A stretch of DNA of 64,000 nt from Emydura subglobosa (Eukaryota > Chordata > Testudines > Chelidae). The DNA is taken from positions 19,610,932 to 19,674,931 of the forward strand of contig ML679969.1 of NCBI GenBank assembly GCA_007922225.1, read 5' to 3'. Below are positions 44,868 to 56,760 of the stretch, one piece after another. The notes beneath the pieces are model-generated. The model saw only the letters and a list, made by a program, of their open reading frames with translations. It was not told the origin of the DNA and made no database searches. Position 1 is the first letter of the stretch. The number at the start of each line of letters is the position of its first letter. The translations under genes and the position numbers were made by a program.

Positions 44868-46060
44868 AAGGCTCTTTTAATCAATTGTGCAAATGTCCAT
44901 CCCAGAAGTCTATTTCCCTCCCTACACAGGTGGAGTCCATCCCGTGAGAACATGCTCTGTCTGTGAATGCCTCCCAGTGGTTGAAAATCCCATGCCCCTC
45001 CTTATAGCACCACTGTGTGGGCCATCTGTTTATCATCGTAGCCGTGTCTCGCCTTCACTCTCTTCCTGTAGGGACAGGTCGAATGTCATTGAAGATCACC
45101 TGAGCCTTTGTTTCTTTAAGCATCTTCCCCAGCCTGGCATAGTTTCCTTTGATGCGTTTCAGTGAGAATCTAGCCTTGTCATCTGTTCCTACAAGAAGGA
45201 CAATCAGTAGATTCTTTCCTACTCTCATTAGGATCTTCTTCAGCCTCAGGTCCACTTCCTGTATCTTATCTCCCAGCAGACAGCACACCTTCTGTTCTCT
45301 GGATTAGCTCTGGTGCCAGGCCTGTCTTTCTTAGTAGGGAGTCCCCAGTCACATAGACCTACCTCTCCCTGATGTTGATGCAATTCTCCGGTCTTCCTCC
45401 TTCTATTCTTTCTGGCTGCATGTCCTCTCGTTTTTTGTTCTTTTTTGCAGTCTTCTGCCAGTCATTCTCTCTCCTCCTGAGATGCCAAACTCTGGCTGTC
45501 TCCATTGACTCTTCTCCTCTAGCTGCTCTTCTCTTCTTCCTTTTCCTCTCACCTTCTTTTACTTTCTGCTACACCCCTTCTTCATTTTGCAACTCAGCAA
45601 ACCTGTTCCTGAGCTCTACTTCTCCTTCATTAGCTGGTCTTTTCCTCTGCCTGGTTCTCATGGTCACATGCTTCCACTGATTACTTTCCTCATCTAGCAG
45701 TCTCCCTCACAGTTCTCCAGTCTAGCTTGCATCTGCAAGTCTTGAGTTTTCCATTCAGTCTCCTCTCCATCATCTGCTCAAATCACCTCAGAAACTCAAC
45801 CATAGTTTCTACCTGCATCTCCAAACCTTGGATCTTTCCTTCCACAGCTGTATCCGTGAGCACTTCATACAAACAAAGCATCTTTCAGGTACCTATTTCA
45901 GGAAAATGTACATCCTGCAGCTTCCACATCCAGTCATCTTAATTGTCTTTTCCATTCCTGGGGTCACTACCACTGCTGCCTCTGTATCTGTCATAATCTT
46001 CACTCCTAAGATCCTGTCAAGAACAAACACACACATCCCCACCCCAAATAAAAACGGAAC
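44868..46060 (-). mobile_element. CR1 ORF1 fragment with esterase-like domain (antisense)
   Basis: Minus strand: the SGNH/esterase-type segment NLLIVLLVGTDDKARFSL, then NYARLGKMLKETKAQVIFND and IRPVPTG. The ORF1 end LIKRALN precedes a stop at the left edge. In CR1, ORF1 carries a lipolytic-esterase domain, so this is a 5' portion of the element, seldom preserved in CR1 copies. Frames are broken. Confidence 0.75.
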
Positions 46061-46069
46061 ACCACACAT

Positions 46070-47925
46070 TCATAGAATCATAGATTATTAGAGTTGGAAG
46101 GGACCTCAGGAGGTCATCTAGTACAACCCCCTGCTCAGAGCAGGACTAACCTCAGCTAAATCATTCCAGCCAGGGCTTTGTCAAGCCATAGCTTAAAAAC
46201 CTCTAAAGATGGAGATTCCACCACCTCTCTAGGTAACCCATTCCAGTGCTTCACCACCCTCCTAGTGAAAACCTTTTTCCTAATATCCAACCTAGACCTC
46301 CCCCACTGCAACTTGAAACCATTGCTCCTTGTTCTGTCATCTACTACCATTTGAGAACAGCCTAGCTCCATCCTCTCTGGAACCCACTTTCAGGTAGTTA
46401 AAGGTTGCCATGAAATCCCCCCTCATTCTTCTCTTTTGCAGACTAAACAAGCCCAGTTCCCTCAGCCTCTCCTCATAAGTCCTGTGCTCCAGCCCCCTAA
46501 TTATTTTTGTTGCCCTCCACTGGACTGTGTCCAACTTGTCCACATCCTTTTTGTAGTGGGGGGCCCAAAACTGGACACAATACTCCAAATGTGGCCTCAC
46601 CAATGCTGAATAGAGGGGAATAATTACTTCCCTTGATCTGCTGGCAATGCTCCTACTAATGCAGCCTAATATGCCATTAGCCTTCTTGGCAACGAGGGCA
46701 CACTGCTGACTCATATCCAGTTTCTAATCCACTATAACCCTCAGGTACTTTTCTGCAGAACTGCTGCCTAGCCCGTCGGTCCCAGTCTGTAGCTGTGCAT
46801 GGGATTCTTCCATCCTAAGTGCAGGACTCTGCAGTTGTCCTTGTTGAACCTCATCAGATTTCTTTTAGCCCAATCCTCCAATTTGTCTAGGTCACTCTGT
46901 ATCCTATCCCTACCTTCCAGGGCATCTACCACTCCCCCCAGCTTAGTGTCAGCTGCCAACTTGCTGAGGGTGCAATCTACCCCATCCTCCAGATCATTAA
47001 TGAAGATGTTGAACAAAACCGGCCCCAGGACTGACCCCTGGGGCACTCCGCTTGTGATCGGCTGCCAGCTAATTGTGAAGCCATTGATCACTATCAGTTG
47101 AGCCTGATGATCCAGCCAGCTCTCTATCCATCTTATAGTCCGTTCATCCAACCCCTACTTCTTTAACTTTTTGATAAGAATACTGTGGGAGACTATCAAA
47201 AGCTTTGCTAAAGTCAAGGTATATTATGTCCACCGCTTTCCCCACATCCACAGAGCCAGTCATCTCTTCATAGAAGGCAATCAGGTTGGTCAGGCATGAC
47301 TTGCCCTTGGTGAATCCATGTTGACTGTTCCTGATCACTTTATAGTATCTTAAAATGGATTCCTTGAGGACCTGCTCCATGATTTTTCCAGGGATTGAGG
47401 TGAAGCTGACTGGTCTGTAGTTCCCTGGATCTTCTTTGTTCCCTTTCTTGAAGATGGGCACTATATTTGCCTTTTTCCAGTCATCAGGGACCTCCCCCAA
47501 TTGCCATGTGCTTTCAAAGATAATAGCCAATGGTTCTGAAATCACATCAGCCAACTCCCTCAGCACCCTCGGATGCATTGCATCTGGCCCCATGGACTTG
47601 TGTACGTTCAATCTTTCTAAATAGTCCTGAACCTGTTCCTTCAGCACTGAGGGATGTTCACTTTCTCCCCATTCTGTGCTGCCCAGTGCAGTAGTTCGGG
47701 AGCTGACCTTGTCTGTGGAGACAGAGGCAAAAAAGGCATTGAGTACCTCAGATTTCTCCACATCCTCTGTCACTAGGTTGCCTCCACCATTCTGTAAGGG
47801 GCCCACACTTTCCCTAATCTTCTTCTTGTTGGTAACATACCTATAGAAACCCTTCTTCTTCCCTTTCACATCCCTTGCTAGGGGACATTCCCTCCCCTTA
47901 CAGCTCCCACTCATACTATCCTGTT
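46070..47925 (-). mobile_element. CR1 LINE, 1.86-kb antisense copy with most of the RT
   Basis: This is the best-preserved CR1 of the window. The minus-strand frame at 47144-47914 holds [56 protein letters not shown] and [13 protein letters not shown]. 46768-47151 continues with [20 protein letters not shown] and [11 protein letters not shown] (catalytic F-A-D-D changed to L-A-A-D). 46337-46714 and 46156-46371 hold the thumb and C-terminus. The copy is dead because of frame breaks and the mutated active site. Confidence 0.95.
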
Positions 47926-48019
47926 TTCAGCTGTTTGCTGGCTCCTGTCCCATGGCTCCTATGCTGCTAGCTGGCTGCTTGGCTGCCTTTATAGGTGTGA
48001 TGCATCCCGTGCCCAGGGT

Positions 48020-49010
48020 AGCCAACTGATAATGCCAAGGGCAGGGCAGGCTGCAAACGGAGAGCAGATTCTCCCAGTACTGGTGGGTAGCACTGAAGCC
48101 AGATTTCCCAACCAGCCACAAACTGCACTTCTGAATCCCCACAGAAGCCAGTACACAAATACACACAGTCCCCTTTACTGCATTTCAGCATCTGGCTCCC
48201 CAATCAACACTGGGTCCCGTAAAGAGACCAGTTATCTAAACTCTATGCTCTTTACTAAATAGGTTCCCTCTGATCCCAAGGGGTCAGCCACAGTACCAGA
48301 TCAATATAAGTTTGGATCTTACCTAAAATACCACGCTGCCAGCCAATCCTTTAGTAACTAAAACTAAAGGTTTATTGTAAAAAGAAAGAAAGAAACCATA
48401 AGAGAAATGTTAAATGTCAAAGCAAATCAGATACATACAAATGATTGAAAGTCCATATACAGCAGGCTTCTAGGAGAATTGTGGAGTTGCAAGCTTGTAC
48501 AGTTCCTCTGGTATAGATCCAGTACCTGGATGGGTCTAAGTCCTTCGGTTCAGTTGCAAAGTGAATAGATCCAGAGGTAGGTGTGTGTCTGCAGCTGGAC
48601 AGGAACAAAGACAAAATGGTTTCTGTGGTTTGATCTTATATACCCTCTGTCTCTGGACATGCGCCCTGTGGAAACTTACAGGAGCTAAAATGGAGTCCAG
48701 AGTCACATGGGTCAATCCTGGTAACTCCTCAGGTATGCCTTTAGTTTCTTTCTGGGCCCCTTGTATCCGTGAAGGTTTTGATGAGCTTTTAAGCGGGCTA
48801 TTGTCCTGCCGCCTCTCTGTCTCGGGTGTTGCCCAGGCAGCACAATTTGAAATACAGATATCTCAAATACATCTATAACTTCCATTTCACATATCACACA
48901 TGAACATAAGTATTACCATCTGACTTAGCATATTATAACCTTTCTAACAGCACCTGACATGGCATATCTCACATGAATTATTATGATTTCGACACACTGA
49001 TGTTACCCAA
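48020..49010. repeat. Unidentified ~1-kb interspersed repeat, copy 3
   Basis: The sequence has CCAGCCAATCCTTTAGTAACTAAAACTAAAGGTTTATTGTAAAAAGAAAGAAAG, a layout like the 43.8-kb repeat, and ends near the CACATGAATTATTATGATTTCGACACACTGATG stretch. No protein signature was found, and its class is unknown to me. Confidence 0.35.
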
Positions 49011-49983
49011 TATGACAAACGCTCTCCCCCCATCTACCCAGGATGACAATAGGCCCCTTAATCAGGGAAACCCTGCGCCGCCTCATCAGGGCTCTGCCTT
49101 TCTCACAGCACACAGCCCCTTCCCAGCCTCTGCAAACTGAAACAAACAGAAAACAAACCAGCACACAAGCAAGCAAAGACCAACATCTAACCAACACTGG
49201 TGGGCAGACAAGATCACAAGCAGCCATTAAACATGGGGGAATTCAGAGATAAAGGTGAAATTAATTTGAAAGTATGGAAATGCCTAGTCAGTGGGGCTGA
49301 TTCCCTCCTCAGGAATAACTCCCCTGGAATCATTGGGACTGATTCCTCTCTCACTCACTTTAGTGGTGTAAAGCAGGAGTAACCCCAGTGGAGTCCGGAG
49401 TGACACTGGAATGAAACCAGGGTAACTGAGAGGAGCATCAGACTGACAGTACCCACTCGACCCTAGCTCTGGCCCAGTTTGGCACTAGCCTATCTGCCCT
49501 CTTTTGGCACTGGAGCATCAAAAGATGGACACTATTCTACTACCATTATCTAAATCCATGGGATCCCTGCCTTAGGATCCTGTGTACTGCACTAGGAACC
49601 CAACTGCAGAAAGGGTCTTGCAGAAGTGGACAGGGTAGGGGGAAGGCAATAAGAATGATTATGGGTTTGGAGAGCCCCTCATGGGGGAGAGCATAAAGGT
49701 CAGAAATGCTTAGTTTAGCGAGCAGCCAAGAGGGGATACGACACGTAGCGTAATGAATTACCTGAAGCAGTACATTGGGACTTGGGTGCTCCTATTTACC
49801 CTCTTTCCATACAAGTGCAACAGGACAGACAAAATTCTGGTGCTTCCTAACTTTCAAATGCTTGATTTTGCAACCTTAATATAATTCTCTTAAGAGGGTT
49901 TCATAAGTCATTTGCTGGGTTTTTGTTTAAATAAACCCACCACCTTAAAACACTCAAACCATCTAACAAGCCTGTCCTCTGCC

Positions 49984-50065
49984 CTCAGCAGGGTTTGAAC
50001 CCCAGACCTCCGTGCTGCACCTGACATAAAGGAGCAGCAACTTAGCTGGCAGCAAGCGTAGACAA
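49984..50065 (-). repeat. tRNA-like SINE fragment
   Basis: On the minus strand GGGGTTCAAACCCTGC is a near-perfect B box, preceded by GCAGCACGGAGGTCT. The A-box region is weak. A tRNA-derived SINE is more likely than a tRNA gene. Confidence 0.5.
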
Positions 50066-50689
50066 CTATCCTGTGTGGCCCTGCCATTGTCAGGGGCACA
50101 TCACAGTGACTTGCATGAAAACACAGCAAACTCAGAGCTTTGTCTGTTTCTTTTTGAGAGGCAGCTGGGCTTAGGGGATGAACCTTGGAGCTGCCCTTTT
50201 AGAAAGACCATTTCGAGAGGGCTGCTGACTAACAAGGGCTGGGGGGGGGGCCCAGAATTATTACATTGACATCTTGCCATTTTAGTGACTCTCCTTCAAT
50301 CTGGTGTTTTCCTTAAAGCTGCCAGATGCTGGAGCCAAATGATTACACCAGTATCTCACCGCTTACTGAACAAATGCTCCTAAGCCCTTGTGGTTGTGAA
50401 ATAAAGCCTGACGTGTGACCACTAAAGACACCAAACTACTAAGGCAAAGAGACCCAACATTTATTTTATTTTAAAATCTCATGACTTTTAAGCCGCTTTC
50501 ATGGGGGGAAGGGGAGGACAGGGGGGTGGTGTTGACTCATGAATTAGGAATGTAGCCACTAGCTTTCCCACCACCCCCTCTCCCAGCTGGGCCAGGACAC
50601 TTTCCTCAGTCTCGCCTTTCTTCTCCCATGGACTGCTCTGCTCCAGCTCTCACCATCCATGTTTCTTTCTGGTGTGTTGCTCCCTGCAG

Positions 50690-51051
50690 GGCTTGCCCTT
50701 GAGAGGCTGACAGCAGACCCTGCGTGGATGGCTCGGCTTTCCCTGTCCCTCACCAGCAGCTACAAGGACAATGTTTTCTCCCCTGGTTCTCTGCACTCCC
50801 CTCAGGACCAGGAAGATGCAGGACAGGACAAACCGAGGACCTTTGAGACATTCGGTAAAGTTACTGGGTCTGACCCAAATGCAGCCAGGACGAGACTGGC
50901 CAGCAATTTCCTCTCGGAGATGAGTACCCTGTTTGAAATGATTTTATCCAAGAAAGCACAGGCCCATACAACAATGGCTTCGGGGCTCCTGCAGCAGCTC
51001 TCTGCACGCAGCAAGGCCTTTGGCCTGGACAGCGATGCTCCTGCTGTGTAG
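50690..51051 (+). CDS. PCDH12: Protocadherin-12, last exon
   Basis: The acceptor TCCCTGCAG at 50681-50689 precedes the exon, which completes the phase-1 codon (G+GG) and runs 120 codons to TAG at 51049-51051. The diagnostic blocks DPAWMARLSLSLTSSYKDNV, RTFETFGKV, TRLASNFLSEMSTLFEMIL and ARSKAFGLD match the conserved PCDH12 carboxy terminus (human has DAWMARLSLPL and TRLASTFVSEMSSLLEMLL as I recall). Together the four exons give a 3453-nt coding sequence in frame. Confidence 0.93.
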
Positions 51052-52200
51052 GTCATGTGGGATGGCTGACAGCTGCAGTGGATGTGAGCAAAACCACTGC
51101 TCTTTGTACATGGAAAGAGCTTCTGATGGTGGTGGTGTTCAATAGTTCCAGTGTGAACCACATCTTAATAGAGATTCTCTCAGGTACATCTAATCTCCTG
51201 TTGCCCTGGCCCCTTTCCTCAAATCCTTTTCCATCTTTTGGCTCCATCCCTTGTAGCAGGCTCTGCTGCCCTGCCCGGGGCTCAGCACCAGCCCCACCTT
51301 TCTGCCCACATGAATACCCTACTGCTTGGCCTCTCCTCCTCATCCAGAGCCTGGCAGCAGCCCCCCTCTAAGCCCAAAACCCAGCTCCCAGCCACCCATC
51401 CCTGCCCACAACCCAGTCTCTCTGTCCACACATTCCCATCCACAGCTTGGTACCTCCATCCATGGCCCAGCCTTGCTTCACTGCCCACAGCTCATTGCCC
51501 TATCTCACAGCCCAGTGTCTGGGCCACTTCCCAGTCTGGCATCTGGTCCCACCTCCCCCACTCACAGCTCATCTCTCCCTCTTCATCTATGGCCCAGCTA
51601 CAGGTCCCACCTTGTCATCCACCACACCCGTCTACTCCTTTCTGGCCATGCCCCCTGGCCCTCTCTCCACCCAGGATGTGGGCCCTCCTCCCTGTCCATG
51701 GTCTGGCTCTGCCATTTGCACACGGCCTGCCCCACTTCCCATCCATTTGCCCCAGGCCCAACATTCCTCTTTCAGGTTCCTCCTTTGCTGACATGGGAAG
51801 GTAACTCAGGAGAGCATTCAGCATACTGTAATCTGCCTCACATCCCAAATGGACCTGAGCCTTCACCTGTGGGACCAGCGCACATGGAAATTGTGCCACA
51901 AACCCTGTGGGAAGTGCCGTAGGCGCTGCAGTTATTGGCCTAGCTGGGTGTCTGACAGACCATGGGTGGAGCCACGAATGACATTCTTGCAAGGATCACA
52001 AGTCAGTGAGGCCCTGGGTAGTGGAGAGTGGATTGTGCTAGAGAACCAAGGAACAGAACTCATAGTCACACAAATTTCCTTTTCAGTCCTCAACTCAGCA
52101 ACCCTGCAGCCCCATGTGTCCCAGCCACAGAGTTCACAGATTGTTGCAGAATCGGGCTCCAGGATCTTTGCTTTTTATTTAAAATAAAGATGTTTTTAGC
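51052..52200 (+). other. PCDH12: PCDH12 3'UTR
   Basis: Non-coding sequence lies between the stop codon and the AATAAA at 52183-52188. Positions 51230-51800 are markedly C/T-rich with recurring CCACAGC, CCCA and CCATCCA words, which leaves long but spurious open frames. The end of transcription is inferred from the hexamer. Confidence 0.6.
52183..52188 (+). terminator. PCDH12: PCDH12 polyadenylation signal AATAAA
   Basis: Canonical hexamer 1.13 kb after the stop, followed by a T/G-rich stretch (GATGTTTTTAGCCTTTATGGTTGTG) that fits a downstream element. A minus-strand AATAAA (TTTATT at about 52175) lies beside it. Confidence 0.6.
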
Positions 52201-53679
52201 CTTTATGGTTGTGACGACGATCTCATAAATGTGACCGAGTGTAACTGATTCAGTAATGCCTGCGTGAGTCTTCAGCGGCTGAAACTGCAGCGTGTAGAGG
52301 GGAGACCTGCCCTGTGCTCCTGGGCTGTGATTCTACAGCTATGAATTAATGCATTTTGCCAAGATGCCGCAGAAGTTAGCACTTCTATCCCACAATCCCT
52401 CACGGTGCTGCTCCAGATGACTCTCACTGTGGTTTCTGTACCCCCTGCCTGGCTGGGACCTACCTGCAACTGCCCGTTCTTCCCCAGTTTTCCCACAGCA
52501 GCAGGAGCCAGGCTGCAGGGGCTCAAGGTCCAGCCTGCAGCTAGGGGATGGGGGAGAATCAGAAGCCCAGCTAGCAGAAGCCTGGCCTGGAGATCAGCCA
52601 AGCAGTGAGGTGGGAGCAGAGCAGACCAGCCTGGGAAGCACAATGGAAACCCAACAGTGAAAATACTCACAAACCTCACTCCACTGACCATCTTCAACTT
52701 GGAGCTAATGGGTGTATGTGGAGGGGATGAAGCAATGCGGGGTGAGCCAGAAGCGCATGTGCGGTGGGGCAATTGACCCATAGGGGAGTAAGCAGAAGTG
52801 GGTGAGCCACAGGGGTATGGGAGGGCAGGTGATCCATGGGACGCGTGTGAACCACAGGGTGTTGGGCAGCTGTCACAGATGGTGACCTTTTTAGGTGTGC
52901 ATGTGCGTGTTTGAGCTAGAACATGGGGGCGGGTGCTAAGTCTTGGGGGGGCATGTATTTATGGTGTGGGGTAAGCCATATGCCATAGAGGCGTGGGGAG
53001 AGTGGATGAGCCCTGAGTGGGGGTGGTGGTGAGCTTTACTGGAACAGGCCTGAGTGTATGTAGAGAGACTTCTGTAACCCATCCTACCCTGAAGGGAAGG
53101 GAACGGCTGGGGGGGTGTAATTCTCAGGTCCACAGAGGAGCTGTCAGGGCCCTGGCAGGGCTCAGAACAGGGTTTACTCCCTTTAGTGTAATGGCAGAGC
53201 TGGAGATGAGCATAGTGGGAGCAGGCAGCTCTGCATGGGCCAACAGCAACAGCTGCAGTGTACACACACACAGAGCTCCACCCAGCACTGCTCCCGTAGG
53301 GAGCAGCAACACCAGCTCCCCTGCAGGGTGTTAGATAGGGTGGGATGAAAAGAGCCTGCACTGGCAAAATGGCCGTGCAGCCATGCACCATACAGGGTAG
53401 CTCAGTGCCTCTGCGTGCAATCGTACAGCAGATCCAACCGGGAGCTTGTTAAGCCGACAGCAGCAACCATTCTGCAATGGAGAAGGTGCCAGTGGCAATG
53501 GAGCAGAACAGTGGGCAGCTTTCAACATGAGCGCAACTGCGCTGGACTGAGGGTTCACCATTATGTGCTGAGCACACATGGGAATAGGTGCAGTGCAAAC
53601 ACTGCCATTCTAGCACAATGCTGTCAGCATCACAGCATTTCCCAAAAGGACATGGCCTCCTGGCACACTAAATGCCATC
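52201..53679. other. Intergenic region between PCDH12 and DELE1
   Basis: No gene recognised. G/T-rich sequence with many TGAGCC(A) and GTGGG words lies at 52.7-53.05 kb. Open frames on both strands lack domain signatures. It may include part of the DELE1 3'UTR if that is long. Confidence 0.5.
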
Positions 53680-54260
53680 AAAACTGATCTCTGGGCTGGC
53701 TGGCTATTCAGTGTGGCCATCACTTATCATGCCACCAAAGCTTCTCGCACCCATGTGCTCGCCAGCCAGGTCATGGCATTCCTTGGTACATGTGCTTCAG
53801 AATTCATCGATCTTCCATCCTAATATGTCCATACCAAACCTGTGCCCATTTCTGATCCTGTCCTTCCACTTAAACAAGCAGCAATTGACAATGACAAGAA
53901 TCAAAAACATCAGTTCATGCTCTTCAGCCTCTCTCAGTGCTGATGTTTCACTCCTATAGAATAAAACTGGTATAACCATGGTTCTATATATCTACCGTTT
54001 TGTGGCGAGTCTTTTATGTCCCAACATCACCACACAGGTGGCTTGAAGGGCCCAGAACATGGCAATAGCTGCTGCTATATGAATGTCCACGTTTTGAGCA
54101 TCCCCCAGCACTGCCTGACACCGCCGAAATATTTGAGAGTTGCCACCTGCTCAATGTCCCACCCAGAAAGGTTAATACAGCGATTGTTGTAAACTGGAGG
54201 CTGCTTGATGGCAGTTACCAGGGGCCTAGCTAATACTGAGCAGAACTGTCTGCTTAGATG
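53680..54260 (-). mobile_element. RTE-like LINE C-terminal fragment (antisense)
   Basis: The minus strand reads MVIPVLFYRSETSALREAEE, a decayed VLLYGSETW block found after the RT domain in RTE/L2/R4-type LINEs. Downstream it has KDRIRNGHRF (DRIRNEEI type), and upstream LKYFGG near DIHIAAAIAMFWAL. It is not CR1 or the Tx1-type LINE. The clade assignment is tentative. Confidence 0.6.
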
Positions 54261-55411
54261 TACTAAATAGCTCCACTTTAGTGTCTCTCGTTATAAATTT
54301 TGAGGTGGGAATCTCCAAAATTACTGCATTTCTGGCTTTCCTTTATGTAACTGCATTTCCCCAGAGCTGGCAGAATCAGCACACAGCACAGGACGAACCT
54401 GTCTAGTGAATGCCCACACCTGCCCTTCCCTCCCACTACCTCTCCCATGTACTCAGCAGAGTTACAGTGCTTTGCTTTGTGTATGTGTGTGCGCAGCAAC
54501 CCACAATGTGGTAGATATGAGGGGGAGAAGGGAAATAGTCCATTTAAAGGAGCAAAAATGAAAAGACATTTGGGGAGTGGAACTTGCTCCCAACTTTCCA
54601 TGCCCTTGACAGTGCACTCCACAGAGTGTCTGCACACGACAGAGCAATGTAACCAAAAAGTCTCTAGCATTTCCCGTTCTGTATGTTTATGTATGTATAA
54701 ACAAACCCTTCTGACACTGGTATCTCCAAAATAAAGTCCACAGGTCCTTGGAAAGGAAAAACAGTGACCTGAAGGATGGGGCTCATTCTCTGCTGCTTGC
54801 GCTACCTTATTGGTAATTACACACTAATTATTCATTACTTGCTGACTACTGAAAACAAAATTGTTTTTCCTCAGCAACCAAATGACTGTAGGCAAATTCT
54901 GGCCCAGCCACAGGCCAAAACTCCTCTGCAAGCTACAGGGGAGGTTTGTGGTTGGGGGAGAGTTCAGCATTGGAGGTCTTGCTCTCATCTCAGAGTGCAG
55001 GCATCCCACAAACACAGGGAACAACCTCCCAGCTTCCTCACCCCACACTACTTTCATGTAGCTACTAGACTTATTTCTAGATGACAAAGACCTCGCTATA
55101 CTGCAACCCCTGCCCACCCAGTGAGGCCTATAACAAAGGAAGGGGGTGGGTGCAGCTCCCCCCCCCGCTCGGCAGCAGGAAGACAATGCTTAGGAGCAGC
55201 CCTGATTATTATGAGAGTAGGGAAATCCGTCGGAGGGATTTCCTGCCAGTTGCATCCTGTCTCACAAAGGAAGTGCACATAAACTGAGCAGCCTTGAATG
55301 CAAGGCCACAGGCTCTGGTAACAAAGGGAGAGCTGTCGGCTGTACCCTGCACTTGCAGAATGGAGGCTGGAACTGAGAGCAGGTGCCAGGGGAAGGCAGC
55401 TGTCATAAGGC

Positions 55412-55642
55412 CAGGCCTACACCCAGAGATGCACCAGTTTGACTACAGGGAGAATTTGGTACTGAGTTAAACCAGTGCTATTTGTGTGTGGACTCTCTCA
55501 ACGGAGCTTAAACCTGGCTTGTATCCATTGAGCTTGTGTGGGCACATGCAAAGGCAGAGGTCAGTGTCCATTTGACTTGATCGGCTTTTAAACTGATTTA
55601 ATTAGAATGGCTACAAATTATGTGTGCAGAAAAGCCCAGTGC
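55412..55642. mobile_element. MITE fragment with (C)CAGGCCTACAC ends
   Basis: The left end GGCCAGGCCTACACCCAGAG and the right end CTGGGCTTTTCTGCACACA (minus strand) are weakly related inverted ends of the local MITE type. The inside is AT-rich with TTTAAACTGATTTAATTAG. It would lie in or just after the DELE1 3'UTR. Confidence 0.45.
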
Positions 55643-56172
55643 GAGCTAGTGGCAGAGTCACTGTGCGAGCCACAGCCCTGGTGGCAAGACATACCATTGT
55701 GCCAGACCCTGCCACAGGGTGCAAGGTAAAGATGGACCAGAGCCAAGTGCAGCTCCAACGTGGAGCAGAGCGTTGGTGTTCTGAGGGAGTGCTGCCAGCA
55801 GAGACAGTGAGGTGCTCTGGTCCTAGTTCAGAAAGCCAGGGGGCTGAGCTGGCTGAGAGCGGTTGGGCTGGACTGTGTGAATGCAGGTGGGCTAAGCCTG
55901 AGCCAAGTGAGAGCAGGGAGCTGGGGCCTGAGGATGGGTGGAGCAGCGTGAGGCTAAGCCCAGTAGTGAGTGTAGTAGCAGTAGGGCCCAGGGAGAGCAC
56001 TTTGGAAGCAGTTGTAGAGGACTTGCCCTGTCCCATTCCCTCCATACACCACTGCCCACCCGTCCCCTCTACATTGCTGCTGCTCCCCGAGGGCTGGCGA
56101 AGTTATGGGAGGGCGGCACTGTTCCTCTTTGGCATCACTTCCACAGGAAGAGATTGTTTCCGTCAGTATGTA
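55590..56172 (-). other. DELE1: Probable DELE1 3'UTR
   Basis: This is the sequence after the DELE1 stop on the minus strand. An ATTAAA-type hexamer (TTTAAT at 55597-55602 on the plus strand) is the closest candidate polyadenylation signal, about 570 nt after the stop. The signal lies within a MITE-like repeat, so the true end is uncertain. Confidence 0.35.
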
Positions 56173-56450
56173 CTAGCCAACTGCTATCCCCCGGGAACAG
56201 ATCACTGGCCATGCCTCCGGGTCAGGGGAATCCGATGGACTGGCTGTGTGCTCCAGGACAGGACTGCATTTCAGGAAGCTGACATTGGTCACCCCCAGAC
56301 TGCCTGTGCTCCAGGAGTGGGGCAGAGGTGAAGCAGGACATCGCATCGCAGAGGCTGGGAGTTGCCATGCCTGTTGTCCCAGGACCCAGAGGCAGGGGGT
56401 AGAGGAGAACGCTCTCATTCTGGACAGTGCTGGATGGCTGCTCCCTGCGG
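56173..56450 (-). CDS. DELE1: DELE1, last coding exon
   Basis: On the minus strand the acceptor GTGCTTGCAG precedes this exon. The previous exon leaves one base (G), which with CC gives Ala, and the frame continues AGSSHPALSRMRAFSSTPCL. LPHSWSTGSLG follows, resembling the LPHASSTGNLG segment of mammalian DELE1. The frame ends at 56173 after 92 residues. This is the low-complexity, serine/proline-rich C-terminal extension after the Sel1/TPR repeats. The exon was chosen because phase and local similarity agree; the last part of the tail is poorly conserved. Confidence 0.8.
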
Positions 56451-56760
56451 CTGCAAGCACACAAAGAGAAGACGTGAATGAAACCCCCGGCTTGCAGGTG
56501 AGCAATCCTGCCATGCAGCATCCCCAAGAACCAACCAGTGAGCAAAAGACAGAGTGGAGAACAAGGGGAGAGACCCTTACCGCAGCAACATTGAAAGCAG
56601 CGATGTCCCCCGTCACGGCAGTGCTGCCCGGGTCACTGGCAGTGTCCCCTGTACAGCAGCGCCCCCTGCACCTCTAGTAGCATGTGCCTCCCCCCATGGC
56701 AGTTCCCTCTCATGTTCCTCTGCATGACCATTCTGCTCTGAACCTCTGCTGCTACTTTAC

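Larger units (their letters stand above)
34367..50689 (+). other. PCDH12 intron 3, 16.3 kb, repeat-filled
   Basis: This intron joins exon 3 to the last exon. It holds at least eight CR1 segments in both orientations, a 290-bp MITE (42.1 kb) and two copies of an unidentified roughly 1-kb repeat (43.8 and 48.05 kb). Sub-stretches without a recognised repeat or gene are 34.37-35.63, 36.84-37.73, 38.74-39.52, 40.85-42.10, 42.40-42.71 and 49.0-50.69 kb. No internal exon was found. Confidence 0.75.

Noticed and set aside
48380..48400. GAAA-type microsatellite (AAAGAAAGAAAGAAA)
   Set aside because: It is too short to be notable and is part of the 48-kb interspersed repeat.
51238..51922. Overlapping 188- and 198-codon frames after PCDH12
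   Set aside because: The sequence is a C/T-rich part of the PCDH12 3'UTR; peptides are Pro/Ser/His-rich in several frames at once, as expected from base bias.
55624..56331. 235-codon plus-strand frame and antisense frame at 55611-56045
   Set aside because: The plus frame runs across the antisense of the DELE1 last exon; neither frame shows a known domain. DELE1 on the minus strand explains the part with splice support.
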